From contig CM055111.1 in the NCBI GenBank assembly GCA_029204225.1, forward strand, positions 22,527,355-22,591,354: DNA of 64,000 nt, given 5' to 3'. Of this stretch, positions 9,346 through 19,442 are shown one piece after another; within the stretch, counting starts at the first letter, position 1, and each line of letters begins with the position of its first letter. This stretch comes from Diphasiastrum complanatum (taxonomy: Eukaryota; Streptophyta; Lycopodiopsida; Lycopodiales; Lycopodiaceae). The position numbers and the translations under genes were made by a program. Below the pieces are notes generated by a model. It did no database searches and was not told the origin of the DNA. It saw only the letters and a list, made by a program, of their open reading frames with translations.

Positions 9346-11055
9346 AAAAGAGAGATTCATGTACTAACTATCCCTCTGACATGCTACCTTCAGGCCTTGT
9401 CTTTTGATGAACAAAATCTTTTAAGACTTTCATGTACCTTTCCATAAAGAACATCCACCTAAAAAGTCACAAATGGTTAAAAATAAGTGTTTTATTTAAT
9501 GAGTTCATGTATCAATTGATTTAGTTTAAATACACATGCAAAAGATAATTTATGCACTTATACCTAGTGTGCACTGGACCAGCAATAGAAACTTCTTCAA
9601 CCAAGTGCACCAATAAATGCACTTGTGAGTCCATGATGGAAGTCAGAAAATATCTCTCAAACATGCACACAATCTCCACCATATCCTCATCTCTCTTGCG
9701 AAGATCCAGCCCACAAATTTCTTTTGAACACATCCATCTGCAACATATTCAATCCATTTTATGTCTATTTGAATTTCCGATCAATAAATACTAAATAGAA
9801 AAATGCACCAAGTACATGTAAATACCTGACAATGATTGCCAATTTGTATATGGTCTCACAAATATTTTTTGACAAGCACCCACAAATTGACATAGATGAA
9901 TTGAATCATCTTTAGCCAATCATGAGATTTGAGACCTTGCAACTTTCCATCCACTGTGAATGATGACCTTAGAGAATGGGCAAAACCAGTTGGTGTTCTA
10001 ATGTCATGAACAATGGAGCGCACATGGTTAAGCTCCTCCTTAGTGAATGTCCAAGGTACTTTTGGAGCATGATCTTCACCATCCTTTATCCAATATTCTT
10101 TTTTGGTGTTTGATTCTTTTAGATCGTGCCTTGTAGCAATGGTATCTTTTTCACCAATCAAGTGTTTCCAAATAGATTCACCCACATTTTTATATCCGTG
10201 CATGTGATCAAGTAGGTGATTAATCAAAAGGTTATCCCAATATTCCAAACGATGAAATATAGATAATCTTTTCATACCATCGATCGGCTTTGCTTGAGAT
10301 TCCTCCCATAGTATTCGCCAGTCTTTCACAGACAACCTCTTTGGAGGCATCTCTCTCTGAACTCTGCTTCCAAAACCTCTTCTATGAGTGTCTCTGAATG
10401 GATGGCCTTCATGCAAGTATGTATGATGATTTTCATAAACCACTTTTTTGAGACTAAAAGAGTATCTTCCCACAAGGTTTGGCCCGCACAGAAAACAAGC
10501 ATTTTTTCCAGCCGTTTGAAAGCCTGCCCAACAAATCGATACTATCAATCACTATTAAAAAAAGTATATGTCAAAGAATAATTATAACTATTGTAGTATA
10601 TCATGTAAATGTCAAGAATTACTAGTTGTATGTAACTGTAAACAAACTCCTATGTACACAAGATAGACATTGTTTGAATGATTACCTGACCATTCACCTA
10701 ATCTTGGATAGTCATGCATTGTCCACATTACAATGGCATGTAGTGTAAACTCCCTCTCATGTAAGGGGCGTGAAATGTCATATGCTTATATCCCCTTCCA
10801 CAAATCTTCCAAGTCGTCAATAAGCGGCTCAAGATACACATCCATGTTCTTAACCTTGTGTTGGCCAGGAATTGAAAGTGCCAACATAATGTGTCTCTTT
10901 TTTCTACTCAACCAAGGAGGAATATTATAATTTACCAAGCAAACAGGCCAAATGGACCACGTAGTTGCTCGTACACCACACGCCTCCCGCCAACGGCAAC
11001 CTGGGTCATGCATGGGTTGCCTGAGTGAACAACTATATGTACAGTGTAATTTCAT
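9346..11055 (-). pseudogene. CACTA (En/Spm) tnp2-type transposase, TPase and DUF4218 regions
   Basis: The minus strand carries, in order: 11055-10786 with WSIWPVCLVNYNIPPWLSRK and LSIPGQHKVKNMDVYLEPL; 10548-9856 with ACFLCGPNLVGRYSF, then LEYWDNLLINHLLDHMHGYK and LQGLKSHDWLKMIQF; and 9733-9521 with VHLLVHLVEEVSIAGPVHTR, followed after about 9440 by FMERYMKVLKDFVHQKTRPE. These are hallmark stretches of the plant Transposase_21 and DUF4218 domains. Gaps between them look like introns or losses. A stop after GSMSEG and the copia scrap beyond it break the gene. The catalytic set cannot be verified by eye, but the copy looks dead. Confidence 0.85.
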
Positions 11056-11059
11056 TTTG

Positions 11060-11179
11060 AGAAATACAGTTGCTATGTGAGCTTGCTATGGAGAGTGTTT
11101 TCTGTCTGTGTTACTGTGTGGCATGATCTGTGTTCCTGTGCAAAGCAAATTCTAAGTTGGTATCAGAGTCATACATTCA
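11060..11179 (+). other. Junction with possible primer-site-like sequence
   Basis: TTGGTATCAGAGTC at about 11158 on the plus strand looks like a copia primer site after a possible LTR end. No matching LTR is in the window, and the neighbouring copia A gag runs the other way. Confidence 0.25.
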
Positions 11180-11616
11180 TTTTTTGAATAGGCTGTGGAG
11201 CTTCCGCAGCTACATTTGTCACTTGATTCGACTGCCCCTTGCTGTTGTTCTTTGCTTGCAGTATTTGATAGTCTTGAGTTTCGTGGTTCTGTCGCTTGCA
11301 GTATCTGCAGAACAACTTCTTCTTCACCTACAGATTTGACTGTTCCTTGTGCTGTGCTGATTTCTGGTCTGGCTTTGATTGCTTCAGGCCTTTCTTCTTC
11401 TTCTTCTTAGTCGTGCTCTTATCGGTGTATAAAGCATCAGAATCAGCTGAGGAACTTGAGGCTTTGTTCCTCCGCGTGTCTTCTTGCAACAACATAGTAA
11501 TGACTCTTGAAAGAGTCAGTTCTGGATGTGTCGTGATGATCATCACCCAGCTGTCGTATGAGCTTGGCAAGCTTGTAAGTAGTTGCATTACTGCGTCTTG
11601 ATCATCTATGACAGAT
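11180..11616 (-). pseudogene. Copia A gag, second part (split by the gypsy insertion)
   Basis: The minus-strand frame begins at the gypsy target duplication and continues the gag reading frame from 21171 without a shift. It contains MQLLTSLPSSYDSWVMIITT, a Lys-rich run, and after a stop near 11328 the zinc knuckle CRYCKRQNHETQDY, in which the last Cys has become Tyr. It is the same family as the gag at 4211-5190. Sequence similarity ends near 11180, where the element is truncated. Confidence 0.8.
11612..11616. other. Target site duplication, left copy
   Basis: CAGAT, identical to 21166-21170, flanks the gypsy element outside its TG...CA edges. Confidence 0.9.
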
Positions 11617-12414
11617 TGTTGGAAGTATTTTTAGTGAGTGCGGTGGCTAGATCTACTTACGGGTGTAGTATAGGGATGTAGAGATTCGTCCACTTTTTAA
11701 GTTTCTACAAAAGCTTCAATAGAAATATGAAGGAATGAGAGCACTAAGGCTTACCCAACTAGTGCCCGAAACGGAAATAAACTAATTAGTAACAACAATG
11801 AAAATCCTTGCTAAGGCTTACCCAACTAGCAAGGTGACTAGACTAATCGTAGATTAACGCCCAAAGGGTAATAAAATGGCTATACTAAAAAAATAAGCAA
11901 TAATGAACATGCCACAATAAAACCAATGAAAAGGAGGCAAGAGGAGGCCCGAGCACCTTCCCTCAAGCTATGCACCTTTCCAAAGGGAACACAAATGAAA
12001 TAGAATGATAATTCTCCAAAATAGAGAGCAAGATAGCTTAATCTCAAAAGTGTTTGTTACAATGCAAATATCTCTCCTTTTATGGCAAGGAGGGTCTTCC
12101 ATAAGTGTCTACTAACTTATGGGACTAATCTGTTTCTAGTCTTTCTAGAATTTCTAACTTAGGATTTAGAACTTCAATTTTCTTAACTTAGGACAACTTA
12201 AGATAAAATATTTCTAATTTTAAGTTTCCTAAGTCTAAGTTCTAAATCTAGGTTTAAGCTATTTTATTATTATTTAAGCTTCTACTCATGGACTTACAAA
12301 ACACATGCCATGGCTTGAAGTTTATTGACATATACTCATACGTGGCCTTACAAAATACATGCCACAAAGTTTTATTATTATTTTATTTTCTCTTTGTTAG
12401 CACAATTGCTAACA
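11617..12414 (-). repeat. 3' LTR of the gypsy element
   Basis: 798 bp, TGTTGGAAG...GCTAACA on the plus strand. It differs from the partner at 20359 by scattered substitutions and small indels; for example, the partner has about 10 extra bases near 20620. The terminal palindrome GTTAGCACAATTGCTAAC lies at the inner edge. Confidence 0.93.
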
Positions 12415-12427
12415 TTATCCCCCTCCT
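12415..12427 (-). other. Polypurine tract
   Basis: AGGAGGGGGATAA on the minus strand directly precedes the 3' LTR, as expected for the plus-strand priming site. Confidence 0.8.
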
Positions 12428-13627
12428 TATTGGATTGGTGGTCCCACACCAATCGGCGCCTTTTCGTCCTGGATTTTTTGTGCTTCTTGGAGGTGAGACT
12501 GTTGTCGGGAGTGGTAGATGGTCGTCCTGATGCCCTCCATCATTTGCCACCGTAATTTGTTCAAGAAGGGCATGGATTTGTAATAATGGAACATACCCTG
12601 GAGAAAATTATGGGTTTTCCATAGCTTCACCATATCAACGTGCAAGGCGGAAGTAAGTGCAGCGTGATAATAGAACCTTGCAACGTTGATATGGTCGTCT
12701 TGCGTGCGCAAGGGTTTATTGATGTCAAGGGAAATTGGGGGTAACCCTCAATCCCAAAAACCTTTGAGTTTTGCCAGAAATGCCACCAGGACGCAATTAT
12801 CCGCAAAATATCTGACATCACGATCAGGATTGCCATGGTGCTTATGGTAGAAGACTCGGCAGGTGACCATGTCTTCGACCAAGTTGCCGGTATCGACTCC
12901 TGTGAGCTTAGGCCAAAAGATCTATTCTTGACCTTGGTGGTAGGAAACGATTCTCGCCTCGCTACTGGATAGTAATAAGGATTGGTACACATGTAGGAGG
13001 GAGCTTCGAGATACCGTGCCATCGAGGTCTTACTTTGCAGGAAAAGCTGATGGCGCCAGAGAGGTTGTAGATCCAGGAGTTTGACTGCTGCTTTATGTGT
13101 TTGACACTGGTTCAAATCTGGAAGTATGTAGCCACCTCGCTCTTTCGTTGTTGGGTACTTCTTTGCAAACTCCCGAGAGACGCGCAATTCCTTGCTTCGT
13201 TCTGTGGGCATGATTCTGTGCCGAATGGTGGAGTTTCAGAGGCAATCTCGTGTGCGGTTTGTGGATCGAGATCAGGAGATAGAGGAGGCGAGGGGTTAGC
13301 TTCTGCAATGCATTGTGATCCAAGTGAAAAGTGTCGTGGAATGAAGGTGGGGTTAGTGGTGTCGAGGGGGTTAGAAGCAGTGGAATGGAAAAAAAAATGT
13401 TGGGAGCTAGTACCCCCAGAGCCCGATGGATTGGTTGGTGTTTGAGCTCCTTGCCCCAGGGGTTGGCTTTGAAATGCGGAGCCTTGAGTTGCAGGAGGAG
13501 GCTGTTGAAATCCTGCGCCATCTCCACCATCAGGTCCATCAAAGTGGTGTCCCGAATCATGAAATTGGGTGTGCTCTGCATGAACCGACGGTGTCGACTG
13601 GACATCAGCCTTTAAGCGTTCTTCCAA
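12428..13627 (-). pseudogene. Gypsy 3' ORF, Pro/Ser-rich linker and C-terminal domain
   Basis: The frame at 13627-13112 is rich in Pro, Gln, Gly and Ser. An overlapping frame, 13211-12627, begins MPTERSKELRVSREFAKKYP and contains SKTSMARYLEAPSYMCTNPY followed by YYPVARRESF. This last stretch resembles KTPKSIRSYVASPRQLQVDP followed by YYVPMSRRNK in the separate gypsy copy at about 63470-63560. That points to a real conserved domain and not chance translation. A third frame ends at 12427. The shifts between frames mean that the product is not translatable as one chain here. Confidence 0.6.
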
Positions 13628-13639
13628 GGTGGCTATGTG

Positions 13640-13921
13640 CTAGTTTAGGGCCTCGACGGAAGCAATGTATGATTGTTGTAATTTTGCATGTTGCTCCAAT
13701 GTGGCTTTCAGCTTTTGGGCCACCACTAGAATGGCAGTTTCCTCAGGGATAGCTGGTGGTGCAAAGTCGTTGAAGTCCACCATTTCCAATTGTTCCTTCA
13801 TAGCAGAACATGCTGCTTGTGAATCTACTACATCCTCATCCTTCTCGGCTTTGAGGGTATCGATGGTTTGCTGCATGTTGGATACCTTCAGTTGGAGCTG
13901 GTTCTGGAGATGGATTAGCAT
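13640..13921 (-). pseudogene. Gypsy 3' ORF, coiled-coil part
   Basis: 93 residues starting MLIHLQNQLQLKVSNMQQTI, with heptad-like spacing of Leu, Ile and Met, then an acidic segment and a second helix-like stretch (QKLKATLEQHAKLQQSYIAS). A coiled coil also follows the low-complexity part in the 3' ORF at 61532-63730 (about 62950-63070). It ends at a TAG at 13640. Its function is unknown; it could mediate self-association. Confidence 0.55.
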
Positions 13922-14101
13922 CTGCTACTGTTGTTGATTGTACTTCATGAGGTTTTGGATCTGCAGTTGTTGTTGTTTGGTTTCCTCCTCTAGCCTTGCT
14001 TTTTCTTTTTGAAGCCCCGCCATAGCACCATCGTCGAATTGCCGCATAGTGTGTTGTCCCCCTAGGGTGCCGAATATATTGTATTGGAGCTCATTCACCA
14101 A

Positions 14102-14575
14102 TCATACCACTTTTTGGGCTGTAAGGAGTAGCTGCTCCCAAGGACCAATGTCAGGTAGGTTTTGTGTGTAGTTAGGATATGACATGGGGTTAAATGGTAG
14201 AAAATCAGGAGCAGGGCTAGACGGAGGTGTAGGAAAGGCAGAGATGGGTGATTGTGGATTGAGGGGTGGGGAGAGACTACGTGGCGGAGATTGTGGGATT
14301 GGGTTAGTGGTGACAGTGGTTGATGGGAGTGCAGTTAGTAATTGTAAGACAAAATCATCTACGTTGATTGTGGAGTCAAGTAGGGTGGAGATTTGTACAG
14401 TCGAGGGCTTTTGTGGAAGTGTGGATGGGAAGCCCGTGTTGAGAGCTAGTGAGGGTGTGGAGGTGACTATAAATGGTGGGGGTGGTGGTGGGATTGTGAT
14501 AGCAACAGATGGAGAGGAGATTTCCTGTGTGGACGAAATCACGCCCATAGGATCAGAGCCAGAAGTGCTTGCCAT
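14102..14575 (-). pseudogene. Gypsy 3' ORF, Pro/Ser/Thr-rich part
   Basis: 157 residues of low complexity with runs such as IPPPPPPFIVTSTPS and SPPRSLSPPLNPQSP, and the end DIGPWEQLLLTAQKVV. It lies between the N-terminal domain (14831-15556) and the coiled coil. It is probably a disordered linker of the same protein. Confidence 0.5.
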
Positions 14576-14830
14576 TCCGAAACTGCCTGCTGCTACTGCT
14601 ACTGCCTTTTGACATTGTTGGGCCTGGTGAAGTAAGGCCGCCTGCTGCTCTAGGACCTCCTTTGGGACCTGAGATGGTTTAAGGCTCCCTCCGAATTCAG
14701 CATATTCTACCCCGATGTCGTTGGAGAGAATGTCTTGTGGGACATCAGCTTCGGTACTGACTGCCTTCCCTTTCTGCTTCTTAGTAGGTGGGACTGGTGA
14801 GACTGGTTCTGCTGTCAGTTGGGAGGTGGC

Positions 14831-15556
14831 TCATTTTTTTGTGCTTGGATAAATAGCATCCAGCTCCTTGATGGCAGCAGCCGCCTTAGACCCCAATTGC
14901 TTGGTGACCAACATGTGGAGGAGATACCCACATTTGGTAGTTGATTTGTGGGCTTTCAGGGCTCTGCACAGCTTCTCCGCTACCTTTTCATCCCACTTAT
15001 AATTTTGAGTGGGGTCGTCCATGGTGAGGGTGAGAGAGAAGAGATCGCTCGGTCGAATGCGATCCATCTTGGTCGTATGTATTGTAGCCATGGTGACAAT
15101 GATCTCTGAGAAGGCCCGTAGATGGGGATCCGTGATAAGTCGGATAGCGATCCCGTCGTTGGTTTGGGCAAAGGTTTTGCCGTGGTCTGTCAGAAACTTG
15201 GTGAAGTACTTGGCATCATATCTAGTGCCCTTGCCATGGATTGTCTCTCCGAGATTAAGAAAGCCGACACTCTGAAGATCTGCCGGAGAGACGTTGATAA
15301 TAGGATAGCTGCCAGCCTTGGTTGTAAGCCAAAAAGTTTGGAACTCATCCGAATAGGTCGAGTAAGCTGCTCGGATGAGGCTCTCGCTCTGCTGGTCCCA
15401 GAAAAGTGTTAGATCAAAACCAAGGTTGGTGAGGATATCCTTGGCCAGTGTGAGCTGTTCGGTGTAATTTTTAGGATAGATCATGACTATATCCCCTGAA
15501 TAAGGATGAGGGGGTTTACGGCGGTGCAAGCTCACTGAGGAATCACGGGAAGCCAT
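14831..15556 (-). CDS. Gypsy 3' ORF, N-terminal domain (unknown function)
   Basis: Intact frame of 241 residues starting MASRDSSVSLHRRKPPHPYS. It lies 476 bp downstream of integrase, where env or additional ORFs sit in some plant gypsy lineages. It has no signal peptide or membrane segment, so it is not a typical Env. Landmarks conserved in two other gypsy copies here are DPHLRAF (DPQLAAA near 1480), QNYKWDEKVAEKLCRALKAH (EPYNWFKIVSGELKRAIKGN near 62100) and TKCGYLLHMLVTKQLG (VLGYLMTDLTLH near 1280). It may be related to the Pfam group called putative plant transposon protein, which I could not check. Base composition is more GC-rich than the surroundings. Confidence 0.65.
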   Translation of the reverse strand: MASRDSSVSLHRRKPPHPYSGDIVMIYPKNYTEQLTLAKDILTNLGFDLTLFWDQQSESLIRAAYSTYSDEFQTFWLTTKAGSYPIINVSPADLQSVGFLNLGETIHGKGTRYDAKYFTKFLTDHGKTFAQTNDGIAIRLITDPHLRAFSEIIVTMATIHTTKMDRIRPSDLFSLTLTMDDPTQNYKWDEKVAEKLCRALKAHKSTTKCGYLLHMLVTKQLGSKAAAAIKELDAIYPSTKK

Positions 15557-16032
15557 GGCAGTAGTGATTTTAGATTGCTCTGAGAATTTTAAAAATTCTA
15601 AAAAAAAATTGGCATGAACTCGAGAGCAGCAATCTAAAATGAACTCGTGGAGAGAGGGTGGAGACCTATATATAGACTTTTTTGGACTGGAAATCGCAAC
15701 TTCACCCAGAATTTGTCCTCAGTGTCCACGATTTGGTAATGATGGTCGCGAATTTTGAGGCAGCATTCTGAGGGCCCGCGAATTCCTGTAAGTGATCTGC
15801 GCTGGCCAAAAGAGGAAAAATGTTTGATAGTACAAAAATGTATCTGATTAGAATTCGTGGAGGTAATAGAGAAATCGTGAGGATCAATTTGAGCTCTTGC
15901 GACTGCGAATTCTGAGCATGGGTATCTGATGAAGAAAACTCTATTTTTTGATTTTTTTGACATTTTTCTTCTAAGACAGAATTCGTGGAGGCCAAAAATG
16001 AATCGTTCTCTATAAAAAAGGGGTCAGACGAA
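15557..16032 (-). other. Non-coding spacer between integrase and 3' ORF
   Basis: No frame of interest. The sequence repeats GAATTCG/CGCGAATTC-like words (about 15775-15965) and could contain a promoter or splice acceptor for the downstream ORF; nothing proves this. Confidence 0.35.
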
Positions 16033-16683
16033 TTATATCTGAGATGATGTGAAAACATTTTGTCTGAAACTAATGACTTTTGTGGTTTTCTCAGAGAAGA
16101 CTGAGCTGATAGTATCTTGATGGGTCGAACAACAAATCACAGCAAAAATGGTGTCAAAATGGCATACAAATAATAAAAAGGGAGAAGAATACATATCAAG
16201 ATAAAAGCAGGGTTCGTTGTACTTTCTCAGTCGACTCCCATTGACCACAGTGTCGAGGACATCGCCTTGAAGGGTTTGGAGTTGAACATATCTAGAGGCA
16301 AAGATTTTTTTTATGACGTAGGCTCCTTGGCCCAAAAATTTCAGTTTGCCTTTGAAGGCTTTGGCCTGGTATAGCAGGACCTTATCGCCCACCTGGAAAT
16401 CTCTAAGTTTCAATGATCGATCATGCCATGCTTTTTGTCGTCGTTTGTGGACTTGTTGAGCATGGATGCTAATCCGTCGTGTTTCACAGAGTTGCTCCAG
16501 ATGGAATAACCTATTTGCTAGATTCTGAGGAGTATCGAGCTCAAAGTTGTAGGCTATTCGAAGGGAGGGAATATGGAATTCCAAAGGCATAACGGCTTCT
16601 TGACCATATGTGAGCTGGAAGGGGATTAAGCCTGTAGCTCGTTTCGGGAAGCCCAGAGAGCAGCATGGAGTTTGAGTTCCCAA
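16033..16683 (-). pseudogene. Gypsy integrase C-terminal region
   Basis: 216 residues beginning MGTQTPCCSLGFPKRATGLI in a frame shifted from the integrase core. PFQLTYGQEAVMPLEFHIPS is the conserved end of the core. KAWHDRSLKLRDFQVGDKVL then GKLKFLGQGAYVIKKIF is the GPY/F-type C-terminal domain, whose GPY is here GAY. The 61015-61250 fragment belongs to the same domain. The frameshift at about 16600 separates it from the catalytic core. Confidence 0.8.
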
Positions 16684-17353
16684 TCAGATCGGCTGGATTC
16701 GACGGTTTTGGTGATAATGCCACATAGGATTTATTGGTGGATTCTGCCTGGCCATTGTAGCATGGATAGTATGGGAAACTTTTGCGATGTACCACAAAAA
16801 ATTTGGAAAGAAGATCTGCTACGACAGGGTTAAGAAAATGTGTTCCCCTATCACTGATAAGCTCTAGAGGACATCCAAACTGAACTATAACCTGTTCATA
16901 AAGAAATTTGGCGGTGGAACGAGTGTCAGCATTGCGAACAGCTCTTGCTTCAGCCCATTTGGTGCAGTAGTCCATAGCTACTATGATGTAACGAGATTGT
17001 GTGTGTCGAGCAGCAGGACTAATAGGTCTGACATAATCAATTCCCCATTTATGGAAAGCTTGATCAGTGATTACAGGGTGTAAAGGCATGTAGTCTGTTT
17101 TTTGAAAGCATTTTGTGCGTTGGCAGACATCACAAGCCTTAGTGTAATTGTGTGTATCCTTGAAGAGTGTTGGCCACCAGAAACCGGCCAAGAGGATTTT
17201 CTTAGCAGTTGTTTTAGAAGAGAAATGACCGGCACCAATACCTTCATGAGTGAGAGAAATTACAGAGGGGATTTCTCCTTTAGTAAGACATCGTCGGATA
17301 ATTCCATCTAACCCTTGCTTGTGGAGTTGTCCTGCAATTAACGTATGCTTCAC
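16541..17353 (-). pseudogene. Gypsy integrase zinc domain and catalytic core
   Basis: The N-terminal HHCC zinc domain is readable (HEGIGAGHFSSKTTAKKIL ... ACDVCQRTK). The core follows, with GIDYVRPI (first Asp), ISDRGTHF (second Asp) and GQAESTNK (Glu). All three catalytic acids are present. After the Glu motif the frame runs into a shift, and the natural continuation is found in the overlapping frame 16683-16033. Upstream, the link to RNase H is also frameshifted near 17350. Confidence 0.85.
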
Positions 17354-17700
17354 CTAGGTCTAATATTTTAAAGTGCCTTGAATATCTTTGTTCACCTGTG
17401 CAATCAGTGTAGGTCTTGTTGATGAGATACAACAGTGCTTGATGATCAGTGAAGAACACAAAGATTTTTCCTAGAAGATAATGGCGAAACTTCTGAACCG
17501 CATATACCATTGCCAAGGCTTCGCGTTCGGTGGTGGTATAATTGTCCTCAGCAGGTATCAATTGTCGACTAAGAAAACGAATTGGGTAATCTTTTTTTAA
17601 TTCTCCCGGTTGGATGAGCACTGCTCCAATGGCATACTTGGATGCATCGGTATGCACATGGAATTTTTTGAAATAATCAGGAGCTTGGAGGATGGGTGCT
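17280..17700 (-). pseudogene. Gypsy RNase H
   Basis: MHTDASKYAIGAVLIQPGEL begins the domain; TEREALAMVYAVQKFRHYLL and FFTDHQALLYLINK supply the other acidic motifs (DAS, E, TDH). The frame changes after NKTYTDC, so the link to integrase is broken. The region 17701-17955 between RT and RNase H (FPKWTDEQHIAFN, then the stop before FKEALTKAPILQ) belongs to the same polyprotein but has stops. Confidence 0.85.
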
Positions 17701-17955
17701 TTGGTAAGGGCTTCTTTGAATTAATTGAAGGCGATGTGTTGTTCATCCGTCCATTTGGGAAATACAACTACTTTGTAGATTAAGCGGGCTTTGTTAGCGA
17801 AATCAAAAATAAAGCACCAATAGTAGTTGGCGTGGCCAAGGAGTAAACTTCACGTATCGTACACGGTTCCGGTAGATTTTGAATGTTAAGGATCTTTTTA
17901 GGATCAGTGGCAATGCCATTTCGTGAGATAATATGTCCTAACACAATACCACGGG

Positions 17956-18570
17956 CTACCCAAATCTAGCATTTTTCAGGATTAAGAGAGATACCGAAGC
18001 ATTGACATTGGATGAATTTTTTTTTGAGCACAAACGGATGACGTATTTCTTCGAAATGTACTCTAAATCGTCCAAGTAAACTTCTAAGGTATCGCCCATC
18101 TGCTGAGAAAAGGTCGCTTGCATAACACGTTGGAAGGTGCTAGGAGCATTACAGAGCCCAAAAGGCATGACTTTCCAGTAGAAGGTTTCCCATTCTGTGG
18201 CAAAGGCGGTTTTGTGTTGATCTTCTTCAATGATTTGGATCATATTATATCCGCTAAAGCCATCTAAGAAGGAGTAAGCCTCATCTCCTGCTAGATTTTC
18301 TAAGATGGATTCTCCGAAAGATAATGGAAAATGATCTCGTCTAGTGACGGCGTTAAGTTTCTTAAAATCGACACAAATCTGGAGTTTTCCATTTTTCTTG
18401 GGGAAGATGACAATTGGGGAGACTCACTCAGTATATTCAATTTCATATATAAATCCCGCATCTAAAAGGCGTTGTAATTCTTCTTTGATCTTGGCCCTAT
18501 AGATGGGATTGCATCTGTATGGACGACTCGCAATGGGCCTTGCACCTGATTTAAGTGGGATACGATGCAC
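17956..18570 (-). pseudogene. Gypsy reverse transcriptase
   Basis: The frame includes RCNPIYRAKIKEELQRLLDA and AGFIYEIEYTE, a stop at about 18424, VSPIVIFPKKNGKLQICVDF, SFLDGFSGYNMIQIIEED, AFWGL-type LCNAPSTFQRVMQATF, and the catalytic box EVYLDDL. The two catalytic Asp residues are therefore kept. A shift right after YISK and a run of T destroy the rest. Closely related RT sequence in another copy lies at 39083-40400. Confidence 0.85.
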
Positions 18571-19442
18571 AATTGCTTGGGGTGAGATGCCTTTTATGTC
18601 TTTATAGGTCCAGGCAAAGATATGTCGATATTTTTGCAGGAGCTTTTCAAGCCGTCTTCGTTGTTCGCGATTGAGATGAGCTCCGATGTGGACAAGATAT
18701 TCGTTGGTTTCATTTGGCTCACTCAGGGAAAAGGGTTATGGTTTGTGCAGAGCCTTCGTAGGGTGAATTACCAGTGGGCTCACGTTGAGCTTGGGGTGAT
18801 TTGATTGTGACATCCTCAATCGTATAGTCCTTAAAGTATGCAGGAACATCATGGGATGGAGATTCGAGGGGGGCCTCGCCTTTATCTTGCCGAGATGGTG
18901 TTTTTTCGGGGATGGGTGTAGGACTAGAGGCAATCTCAGGAACTTCCCAGACAGTTGTGAGGTCACCCGGCGGTTGAATTGGAAGTGGTTTTTTCATTTT
19001 CTCTTTCATAGTATGACCACGGAGTTGAGGTTTTGGTGGTGGAGAGACAATGGGTATATCATGGAGGATCTTGCCATTAATTTGAATGCGTAGCTGGGAT
19101 TTTAATGTTGCCTCGTTCGCTGAGTGGATTGGTTAGATGTAAGGGCATTTCAGGCAACTCATCAATAGTGGTGGTGGTATTGGATTGGATCTGTTGTTTC
19201 CACTAGCTAGCATGCTTCCAGAGGACATGGAAGGGAAGAGTGACATTGGCTTGTAGTAAATCTCCCCAAACTTCGGTACCTTCAAGGGTTTTGCTTTCAA
19301 AGAGCTTGTGAGGTACTTTATGGGAAGAGGAAGAGTGTTGGTCGGCATTACGGATTTGTTGGCGATAGTCATGATGCAGTCGAATTTCTTCATATGGGTG
19401 GGGATAAACTATCGGGGTTGAATCATCACTTGGAAGAACAGT
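18571..19442 (-). pseudogene. Gypsy protease and linker region, degenerate
   Basis: Frames between gag and RT are short and shifted. 19393-19133 (MKKFDCIMTIANKSVMPTNT) and 19009-18719 (MKEKMKKPLPIQPPGDLTTV ... DVPAYFKDYTIEDVTIKSPQ) are Pro-rich. The second resembles the FKNYTLDDVVI segment of the other gypsy copy at about 40560-40620. An aspartic protease motif (D-S/T-G) was not found in any frame, so protease may be lost or too diverged. Confidence 0.5.

Noticed and set aside
11158-11171. Plus-strand primer site starting a new copia element
   Set aside because: No LTR partner and no gag after it; kept only as a low-confidence junction note.
13095-15412. Several plus-strand frames of 88-142 residues
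   Set aside because: Antisense shadows of the GC-rich gypsy 3' ORF.
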